DNA of 64,000 nucleotides from Candidatus Eiseniibacteriota bacterium. GTDB taxonomy: Bacteria; Eisenbacteria; RBG-16-71-46; CAIMUX01; WJJG01. Shown here one piece after another: positions 49,273 to 57,900 of the stretch (position 1 is its first letter; each line of letters starts with the position of its first letter). The notes beneath the pieces are model-generated. The model did not search any database. It was given only the letters and a program-made list of their open reading frames with translations, and was not told the DNA's origin. Made by a program: the position numbers and the translations under genes. The stretch lies in assembly GCA_023129715.1 (NCBI GenBank), contig JAGMBO010000070.1, positions 23,312 to 87,311 on the forward strand, given 5' to 3'.

Positions 49273-49959
49273 CTATCCGCGCCTGAAGACCCCGAAGCGC
49301 AGAATCGTCATCAGGGTGCGGACACCATCGCCCCAGCCGATCTTCTTGCCCTCGTGCGACGCCCGGCCGCGATAGGAAATCGCCACCTCGCGAAAACGAG
49401 CGCCGCGTCGGGCCGCCTTGGCGGTCATCTCTGGTTCGATCTCGAAGCCCTCGGAGACGAGGTCGAGTCCACGGAGTAACTCGGCGCGGAACGCCTTGTA
49501 GCAGGTCTCCATATCGGTCAGGCGCAGACCGGTGAAGAGGTTGGAGAGCTGCGTCAGCGTGCGGTTGACGAAGTAGTGCCAGCGGGAACTGGCGTGGTGT
49601 CCGCGGCCGAGGAAGCGCGAGCCATACACGACGTCCGCCTCGCCGCGCTCCAACGGCGCCAGTAGCTTCGCGTAGTCGGCCGGATCGTACTCGAGATCGG
49701 CGTCCTGGATGATCACGAAGTCGCCGGACACATGCGGGAGGGCAGTGCGGATCGCGGCCCCCTTGCCCCGATTGCGCGGATGATTGAAGAGGCGCATCTC
49801 GGGCAGGCGGCAACGCTCGAGTAGCGCCGGCGTCCCGTCTCCGGAACCATCGTCGACCACGAGGATCTCCTTCTCCCGCGGCACGGCGGCCACGCGCCTG
49901 AGGATCTCCTCGATCGTCGCCACCTCATTGTAGACGGGGATGATGACCGACAGCTTCAC
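49273..49959 (-). CDS. GT2-family glycosyltransferase (polyprenyl-phosphate sugar transferase-like)
   Basis: From GTG 49959: KLSVIIPVYNEVATIEEILRRVAAVPREKEILVVDDGSGDGTPALL; FVIIQDADLEYDPADYAKLL. Confidence 0.92.
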   Translation of the reverse strand: MKLSVIIPVYNEVATIEEILRRVAAVPREKEILVVDDGSGDGTPALLERCRLPEMRLFNHPRNRGKGAAIRTALPHVSGDFVIIQDADLEYDPADYAKLLAPLERGEADVVYGSRFLGRGHHASSRWHYFVNRTLTQLSNLFTGLRLTDMETCYKAFRAELLRGLDLVSEGFEIEPEMTAKAARRGARFREVAISYRGRASHEGKKIGWGDGVRTLMTILRFGVFRRG

Positions 49960-50348
49960 GATACCCCCTGCAGCAGGGCCCGCAGGCGGGCCACGCTGCG
50001 GCCGAGCTTGCCGAACCCGCAAACGACATAGTGGTCTCGCATCCGTTCGATCGCCCGCTTCATTCTCCGCCCTCCCATGAGCGCGCGCAGCCGCCCCTCC
50101 ACCAGAAAGCTGGTAACCAAGGTGGTCAGCAGCAAACCTGAGCCGATGCCGAAGACCATCAACCCCATCGCCACCCAGTGGCCGGGTCCGGAGCGCGGCA
50201 CCAGATCGCCGTAGCCGACGGTGGTCAAGGTGGTCAGGGTGAAGTAGAAGGCCTCCAGGAACGAGACCCGTTCCACCACCACGTAGAGTATGCTACCGAT
50301 CACGACGATCAGCAGGAGCACGGCCACCATGGTGATGATTCGCTGCAT
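49956..50348 (-). CDS. Ion_trans_2-type potassium channel, ending inside the RCK/TrkA-N Rossmann motif
   Basis: TLTTLTTVGYGDLVPRSGPGHWVAMGLMVFGIGSGLLLTTLVTSFL (selectivity filter TVGYGD); C-terminus RDHYVVCGFGKLGRSVARLRALLQGVS* stops after GxGxxG; stop overlaps the GT2 GTG start. Confidence 0.85.
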   Translation of the reverse strand: MQRIITMVAVLLLIVVIGSILYVVVERVSFLEAFYFTLTTLTTVGYGDLVPRSGPGHWVAMGLMVFGIGSGLLLTTLVTSFLVEGRLRALMGGRRMKRAIERMRDHYVVCGFGKLGRSVARLRALLQGVS

Positions 50349-50628
50349 CGCTCCCCCTTGAGCCGAGGGCCGTCCCACGCTCCGGGTCTCTTGCGCGCGA
50401 GCCTATCGGATCCCCTCCGGGGCGACAAGCGCGATGCCCCCGGCGATCTCCCGCCCCATGCCCCGCGCGATGCCCCGGGCGGCGGTGCCCCTCGCTTCCG
50501 CCCTGGACTGGGATTCATAGCTGCACCCACGGGCGGAAATCCGTTATGTTTCGTCGTTCGGCTCTTCGCGCGGGAGGCTCGGGTGGCGCGCCCGCCCCCT
50601 CCCGCCTGGCATGCGATGAGGAGGAATC

Positions 50629-51699
50629 ATGGCGAGCAAGGAGACGATCCTCAAAGTCCTCGGCGAGGTGCAATTCCCCGGGCTCGAGAAGAGCATTGTC
50701 GAGTTGGGATACATCAAGGCGATCGACGAATCCGCCGATCCGCCGCAGATCCGTCTGGAGATTGCCACACCCCATGCGCAGGCCGCGGCGGCGATCGAGC
50801 GCGACGTCCGCGCGGCACTCGAGCGTGCCGGAATCGCGGCCGCCCTCGACATCCACCGCGGCGCCGTGGCCCCCTCGAGTGGGACAGCCAAACGCCCCCT
50901 GATCGAAGACCTGGCGCCGGGTGTGCGGCACAAGATCATCGTCGCCAGCGGCAAGGGGGGCGTGGGCAAGTCGACCGTCGCCGTCAACCTCGCTCTCGGA
51001 CTGGCCGCTCAGGGGCATCGGGTCGGCTTGCTCGATGCCGACATCTACGGTCCCAGTGTACCGACCATGCTCGGCGTCGCCGACCGGCGGCCGGAGGCCA
51101 CCGGCGGCAAGCTCCTCCCGGTTTCCGCCCACGGCATCCAGGCTGTCTCCCTCGGCTTCCTGACCGAGGGGCTCAACCCGATCATCTGGCGCGGGCCGCT
51201 GGCCAGCCGGGCGATCGAGCAGCTCCTCGCCGATGTCGACTGGTCGGGGGTCGACGAGCTGGTTCTCGATCTGCCCCCGGGCACGGGTGACATTCAAATC
51301 TCGATCGCCCAGAAAGCCAACCCAACCGGAGCGATCATCGTCACCACGCCGCAGGATGTGGCCCTCATCGATGCCATTCGCGGTGTGCACATGTTCCGCA
51401 AGGTCGAGGTCCCCGTCATCGGGGTGGTAGAGAACATGAGCACCTTCGCCTGCCCCCACTGTGGCCGCGAGAGCAACATCTTCCCCCGCGGCGCCCTGCA
51501 TCACGAGCTGGAGCGCCTCGAGGTCCCCATGCTCGGATCAATCCCGATCGATCCCGCGGTTGCCGCCGGCGGGGACCGCGGCGAGCCGATTGTCAGCGCC
51601 CACCCCGACTCGGCCGCCGCCCGGGCTTACCGGCACCTGGCAGCGCTGGTCGCCGAGCGCATCGCCGCAGCCGCCCCGGCGAGCCCGGAGGGTCAATGA
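50629..51699 (+). CDS. Mrp/NBP35 family Fe-S carrier ATPase (DUF59 + P-loop)
   Basis: N-terminal DUF59-like domain; HKIIVASGKGGVGKSTVAVNLALGLAAQGHRVGLLDADIYGPSVPTMLG; VENMSTFACPHCGRES (CxxC). Confidence 0.95.
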   Translation: MASKETILKVLGEVQFPGLEKSIVELGYIKAIDESADPPQIRLEIATPHAQAAAAIERDVRAALERAGIAAALDIHRGAVAPSSGTAKRPLIEDLAPGVRHKIIVASGKGGVGKSTVAVNLALGLAAQGHRVGLLDADIYGPSVPTMLGVADRRPEATGGKLLPVSAHGIQAVSLGFLTEGLNPIIWRGPLASRAIEQLLADVDWSGVDELVLDLPPGTGDIQISIAQKANPTGAIIVTTPQDVALIDAIRGVHMFRKVEVPVIGVVENMSTFACPHCGRESNIFPRGALHHELERLEVPMLGSIPIDPAVAAGGDRGEPIVSAHPDSAAARAYRHLAALVAERIAAAAPASPEGQ

Positions 51700-52286
51700 C
51701 GGGGCCGGGCGTCGCCGTTGATCCGATTGCCTGGGACCCACCTTTCGACTGGTCATGCCTCTTTGGACGTGCGGGTCGGGTCGAAGTCGAACTCGGCAGC
51801 GGCAAGGGCATGTTCCTCAAAGAGGCCGCTCGCCGGAATTCCGAGACCAACTACCTGGGTGTCGAGCGCGCCGGGCGCTACTACCAGACTGCCTTGGAGC
51901 GTCTCACGCGCGCAGATGCGACCAACGTCCGCCTCCTGCGGGCCGACGGCCTCGGCGTCCTTGCCCGCTGGGTGGCGCCGCATTCGATTAGCTGCCTGCA
52001 CGTCTATTTCCCCGATCCCTGGCCGAAGAAGCGCCACCACAAGCGCCGCATCTTCCGTCCCGCGCTGCTCGCGTTGGCGCTGCGCGCGCTCGCGCCCGCC
52101 GGTGAGTTCCGCGTCGCAACCGACCATGCCGCCTATGCTGAGGTCATCCGGGACCTCTTCGCCGATGAGTCCCGTTTCATGCCTTGCCCCTGGGGAAGCG
52201 ACGACGCCGAGCGCCTGCCGACCAACTACGCGCTGAAGTGGGAACGCGCCGGGCGCCCCCTCTGGTGGGCGCGCTATCACTGCTGA
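51696..52286 (+). CDS. trmB: tRNA (guanine-N7)-methyltransferase
   Basis: VEVELGSGKGMFLKEAARRNSETNYLGVERAGRYYQTALERL; LHVYFPDPWPKKRHHKRRIF; ATGA overlap with mrp. Confidence 0.94.
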   Translation: MTGPGVAVDPIAWDPPFDWSCLFGRAGRVEVELGSGKGMFLKEAARRNSETNYLGVERAGRYYQTALERLTRADATNVRLLRADGLGVLARWVAPHSISCLHVYFPDPWPKKRHHKRRIFRPALLALALRALAPAGEFRVATDHAAYAEVIRDLFADESRFMPCPWGSDDAERLPTNYALKWERAGRPLWWARYHC

Positions 52287-52527
52287 GGCAACCCTGATTC
52301 GATGCTGACCCGGCGCCTACGGCGGCGCCGGTGGCTCCCGCCGCTCGCGCCTCAGTCATCCCCTTGGTCTGCCCGGGCGGGAATGCTATGGTTGGCCCCC
52401 GTCGGATGGACGGCGGCTTCAGGAGCCTTCCTGCCGCGCCGATCCATCCGGTCGTAGGACCGGGAGTTTGGCCGTTTGGCCCCTTGGGTGAAGGAATCAC
52501 CTGGCCGGTAGACGAGAGGGGAACCCC

Positions 52528-53193
52528 ATGGATCCAAGAAGGCGCCGCCACGACGACACCGCTGAAGAGCTCCTCCGCCCCCAGCTAGAGGAAGACCCGG
52601 GAGACGAAGACGACGACCAGGAAGAGGTCTCCGCTCCCAGCGAGGAAGAGGAACGTCTCCAGGAGAAGGCGCTGAAGACGCGCACGATCCTTGTCAGCGA
52701 GAGCATCACCGATGAGCTCGCCCGCAAGGTTTTCATGCAACTGCTCGTGCTCGAGGCCGAATCGCCCGAGAAACCGATCACCGTCCTGATCAACTCTCCC
52801 GGCGGCGAGGCCGACTCGGGCTTCGGCATCCATGACATGCTCCGTTTCGTCGCGCCCCCCGTCCGTACCATCGTCTCAGGCCTGTGCGCCAGCGCCGCCG
52901 TGATGGTCTTCCTGGCCGGCGAACCGAAGCAGCGGTTCAGCTTGCCTCACTCACGCTTCATGATGCACCAACCCTCGAGCCAGACCTTCGGGCAGGCCTC
53001 GGACTTGAAGATTGCCTCGACCGAGATCGTCCGCTTGCGCAGCCGGTACAACCAGGTCGTCGCCGACGCGATCGGCAAGGATCTCGCGCAGGTCTCCAAG
53101 GATGTCGATCGCGACTTCTGGCTCTCCGCCCAAGATGCCCACGAGTATGGGCTGGTCGACCGCGTCATCGTCCGCCGCAGCGACATCAGCTAG
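52528..53193 (+). CDS. clpP: ATP-dependent Clp protease proteolytic subunit, with acidic N-terminal extension
   Basis: TVLINSPGGEADSGFGIHDMLRF; SGLCASAAVMVFLAG (Ser); SRFMMHQPSS (His); DRDFWLSAQDAHEYGLVDRVI (Asp); N-terminal EELLRPQLEEDPGDEDDDQEEVSAPSEEEE. Confidence 0.93.
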   Translation: MDPRRRRHDDTAEELLRPQLEEDPGDEDDDQEEVSAPSEEEERLQEKALKTRTILVSESITDELARKVFMQLLVLEAESPEKPITVLINSPGGEADSGFGIHDMLRFVAPPVRTIVSGLCASAAVMVFLAGEPKQRFSLPHSRFMMHQPSSQTFGQASDLKIASTEIVRLRSRYNQVVADAIGKDLAQVSKDVDRDFWLSAQDAHEYGLVDRVIVRRSDIS

Positions 53194-53486
53194 CGCGCCA
53201 CGGCGCTGGCCGCTCCACCTGCATCGCCGTCCGGGTCGCCCGGGCGGCGATCGCTTTCGTCCCCGCTTCCCGCACGTCAGAAATCTTCGATCCCCAGCCA
53301 GACGAATTGGCTGAGATCATCCTCAAGTGCCCCCCGCCCGCGGCCGATACGAGAAGCGGAGAACCTGCGCCTCGCCGCATCCCACGCGAGGCTCGCCCCG
53401 GGAGCGCGGGTTCGGATTGGCTGGGCTCAGCCAGTGGGCCACGGCGGCCTTAGGAGAGCGTGCCGCCGGCGAGAGGGGTCAGGACG

Positions 53487-54686
53487 ATGCAGACACGAGT
53501 CACCACCTTCGCCGCGATCCTGCTCCTCAGCGGAGCCGCACTGATCGCCCAGGGATGCGGAATCAGCGGCACCGGCGCGGGGGATGATCCGGCCCAGCCC
53601 GATCCCGTGGACCTCCAAATCAGCGACCTCACCGCGACCACGGTCACCGACACCTCGGCGCTGGTCACCTGGATGACGAGCAGCCCGGCCATCGGCGTGC
53701 TCCGCTACGGGGTCAACGCCACGCTCAATGTCACCACAAGTCTCACAACCGAGATGGCGACCACCCACTCGATCAGCCTAGCTAGTCTTTCCCCCGGCAC
53801 CACCTACCACTACCGGGTCCAGGCGCTGACCGCCGCAGGGGATACGACCTCTCAGCGCGGTGCCCCCTTCAGCACCGAATTGCCGCATGCCCTGCGCGAT
53901 ACGACCGCGCCGGAGATCTCCGAGGTCAGCGTCACCGCGGTCACCTCGAGTTCGACGCGGATCGCCTGGCAGACCGATGATCACAGCCGCGGTCTGCTCA
54001 CCTACGGCCCGACGCGCGGCTATGGCCAGAGCGCCGTCGAGTACCCCGCTGATCCGGGCAAGTACTCCCACGGACACAGCTTGGTCCTGACCGGCCTCAC
54101 GCCGGAGACGACCTACTACTTCATGGTCCAGGCCACCAACCCCGCCGGTTTGACCGGTCAGAGCCAGGAGCACAGCTTCACAACCCGGCGCGCCCCCACC
54201 CTCGAGTTCTGCACCGATAGCCTTGAGGTTGTTCCGGGAGAGACCTTCACGCTCTCGCTCTGTCTCGCCGAGATCCATGACCTGGCCGGCATTGCCGTGA
54301 CCATCGCCTATGATCCCCAGGCAATCGAGTTCCTAGGCGGTCCGACCGGTTACGCCCCCGGAGAGATCTGGGAAGACCGCAGCGGCCACATGTTCATGGC
54401 GCCCAAGATCGATGACCTGCGCGGTCGCGTGCTGATCGAGGCGACCTGGACGATCACCTATGAAGGCGACGATGCCGCCGGGACCGAGGCCGACGGGGAG
54501 GGCGTCTTCTGCAGCCTCACCTGCCGGTTGGCCGCAGACGCCCCCCTGGCCCCAACCCCCATCAGCCTGCTGTTGATCGACCAGAACGGCGACGGCCAGC
54601 CCGACACCCGGCTGCTGGATGCCCACCGCCTGCCGATCGAGTTCGCCGCCCGGGGCGCCTGGGTGCTCCCGCAGGCCGAGGACTAG
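53487..54686 (+). CDS. Lipoprotein with two fibronectin type III-like domains and a C-terminal cohesin-like domain
   Basis: LLLSGAALIAQGCGISG lipobox; SPGTTYHYRVQALTAAGDTTS and TPETTYYFMVQATNPAGLTGQS Fn3 motifs; LEVVPGETFTLSLCLAEIHDLAGIAVTIAYDPQAIEFLGG cohesin-like. Confidence 0.78.
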   Translation: MQTRVTTFAAILLLSGAALIAQGCGISGTGAGDDPAQPDPVDLQISDLTATTVTDTSALVTWMTSSPAIGVLRYGVNATLNVTTSLTTEMATTHSISLASLSPGTTYHYRVQALTAAGDTTSQRGAPFSTELPHALRDTTAPEISEVSVTAVTSSSTRIAWQTDDHSRGLLTYGPTRGYGQSAVEYPADPGKYSHGHSLVLTGLTPETTYYFMVQATNPAGLTGQSQEHSFTTRRAPTLEFCTDSLEVVPGETFTLSLCLAEIHDLAGIAVTIAYDPQAIEFLGGPTGYAPGEIWEDRSGHMFMAPKIDDLRGRVLIEATWTITYEGDDAAGTEADGEGVFCSLTCRLAADAPLAPTPISLLLIDQNGDGQPDTRLLDAHRLPIEFAARGAWVLPQAED

Positions 54687-54930
54687 CCCCCCATTGGGGC
54701 CCTTCCTACCCGCTCCTCGATCCCCCCTATTCCGGGGTCAAGAACGTCCAGCGCCCCCCCGATAAAATGAATTGGAGTCCGAAACCGGCCACCGGCCGGT
54801 TCGCGCAAGGTGAGGAGTAAGACCAGGGATGCACGTCCGACCGCGATGTTCAGCGGAGGATTCCGGAAGGAACCGGTTGGCCAGCGCCACCCGGACTGGC
54901 GGGGGATACCACGTACGGGGAGACGAAGCG

Positions 54931-57900
54931 ATGGCAAAGCAGATGACCCTGACGCTGTGCCTGCTCTTGGTGGGAGCACTGCTCCCGTTGGCAGGGCTGG
55001 CGAGTGCTGCAGACCGCTACGAAGTCGTTGTCGAGTACAACGGTCCTTACTTCAATGTGGTCAATGCCGATGGGATCGACCAGCTCGTCGACGATCCGAT
55101 CCACGAGTACGCGTTTCAAAACGTGTACGGGGTCGCCGTCAGCAAGGAGGCGGGAGGGCGGATCATGAACTACGTCCTCGACAGCGGAAACAACCGCATC
55201 CTTGGCTACGAGACGCAGATCGACGTCAATCGGCTCTCGAGCACGACCGCCACGTGGACGGATCCACGCGCTGCCGCCAGCCAGTGGGACGACGAGGGTA
55301 TCAACCTCGCCGAATGGGCTGGGGCGGCGACCAACTGGGTGATCCCCTACTCCGAGGTCCTGCGCGTCAATGGGGCGACCTGGCAGTATGTGGCCGATCT
55401 CAGCCTTTACGGCGCCAACGACCACGTCTACACCGTCGACTACGACGATGCCGCCAATGCGCCTGAGCTGGCCGTGGTCACCGGCGCCCTCAGCGACACC
55501 GACATCTGGGAGCTCTCCTACTGTGTGACCAACTACCAGGGGGGCGGCACCGCCGCCTTTGGCCTCGGTGATATCGACCAGGACAACAGCGACGGCGCCG
55601 CGCTGGCCACGGTGCTCATCGATCAGGCCAGCCCGACAGCGATCTCCTTCCAGGATCTGCGCTGCATCTTCACGCTTCCGAACCAGACCACCGCCACGAC
55701 CGATGAGCTCTGGCTGATCGACGCCGCCGATAACAGCCCCGCCCAGAACCAGGAGCTGATCGTCTACACCGCGACGCAAGGCACCGCGGTGGAGGCCTTC
55801 CTGGAGGCCTACGACGACGTGCTGGTCGACCCGCGTGCGGTCTATGTCGCCGCCGACGCCGCCGACACCTACGCCGACCCGACCTACACCGCCGCCGCCG
55901 GGATCGCCCACTTCACTGCGATTGCGATCGTCGATGAGAACCAGGTCACCGGCCATACCTACAGCATCGATATGACCGGTGGGAATGTCACGATCACCGA
56001 TCTGACCACCGGCCGCGTCTTGGTGGCTGCCGCTGCTAAGGCCGACTTCGTCACGGGCGCAGCGAACTGCTTCGTGATTCCGGGTCTGGGCATCGACTTC
56101 ACCGTCATCGTCGCCGATGACACCGACGCCACCTTCGTGACCGGCCGGGCGGTGCCGAGCCGCTATGCCTTTGTCTGCGACCGCGGCAACGACCGCATCA
56201 AGGTCGTCAGTGTCGGCGACATCAGCGCGACCACCGGCGACGACCTCCCCGGCGATCCGCACACGTGCGTCGTGCAGCCCTCGGGCGCGGGCACGATCGG
56301 CGCCACCGCTGATCAGGATTACTACTTCACGACCCCGGGGACGGTGCCGGAGAATTGGAAGACGGGCACCGCTACCCGTCCGATCAAAGAGGGCTCGCTC
56401 GACACGATCACCGGCGATCCCGCCGGCACGCCGGTGACCTGGACACGGATCGACGACCTGGCCACCGCGGGCCCCACCGACAAGGTCTTCCAGCTCGATT
56501 GGTGGGAAGGCGTGATCCTCTTCGGCGACGGGGTCCATGGGGAGCTCCCGCCGGCGACTACCGCCTTCAGCGCAACCTATACGACAACCCCCGATGTGAT
56601 GCGCTACGGCAACACCGGCTCCGGCGCCGGGCAGTTTCTCAACCCCGAAGGGGTCTGCGCCGCTTGGAATGCTGGACTCGGCTGCTTCATCGTCTATGTC
56701 GCCGACACCGGCAATGACCGCATCCAGAAATTGCGCTTCTATCCGGAAGATGCCGCCCTCGGCGTCCCCCCGCGCATGGAGTTCGTCTGCAGCTGGGCAA
56801 CCGGCTCAGGCGCCGAGGACCCGCTGACCGGTCCCGGAGCCATCGATGTCGCCTCCGACGGCAGCAACACCTTTGTGGCCGTGGCCGACCGCAGCGACCG
56901 GGTGATCCTCTATGACGATGCCGACTTCGAGGGATACAGCAGCACCGTGCCGGTCTTCGAGACCTCGATCGGCGGCAGCGGCAACGCGCTCGGCTTCTAT
57001 AGCGCCATCTCCGCGGTCGACCTGCTCCCCAACGGCACTGAACTCGAGGTCTACGTCAGTGACGGCCAGCGCAATGTCGTCACCAAGTATGTCCTCGCCC
57101 CCGAGCCGACAATCACGCTCGTCTGCTCGGGCGACGCGGCGCTGCCGGCCTCTTTCCCTCCAACGGCGAGCTATCCGGTGACCTATACCGTCAGCAACGC
57201 CCCCGAAGGCGCTTACGTGATGGTTTCGTTCGCCGACACCCCGACACCTGACTTCGATGATCCCGATGCCTTCCTGTCCTGCTTCGACGAGATGCTCGGC
57301 ATCGAGGACAGCCCCGCGACCTGGGTCTTCTCCGAGAGCCCCGACGGGACGCCGGCCGATGGTGACTACTGGATCTTCGCCGGGCTATTCGATGCCGGCG
57401 GGAACTTCCTCGCCGGAGACGGCAGCGACGCACTCGAGATCCTCACCATCGACAGCAACCTGATCCAGTCGCTCCTCGTGCGCGACCGCTTCGATGACGA
57501 TCCGACCCTGCTGATCGCCCCGAACCAGACCCGCGCGATCGCCTTGGAGCTCGCCTACCCCGAGAATGTCATCGGGTGCGGGTTCACGGGAGCCTTTCCG
57601 AATGACTTCCTCGAGGTCGTCAGCGTCACCCCGGGACCCGGGTTCGAGGGCACCGACTACATCCAGCATGTCTGGAACGCCACCTTCGACAACACGGCCG
57701 GAACCTATGTGGTCAACACCTCGGTCACCGGCGCGCCGGTCGGCCTCTCGGCGAACGGCACCCACGCGATGGCCTTCATCAATGTCCGGCCCGTCGCCGG
57801 GGCGCTCACCGATACGGTGCGGGTGCGATTCGCGGAATTCACCCTCGACGCCGAGGCCAGCCAGATCACGGATGTCGCCGGCAATCACCCGGACGCCTGG

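Noticed and set aside
54850-56538. 562-aa minus-strand ORF
   Set aside because: Antisense to the large NHL/cohesin gene, no signal or domain.
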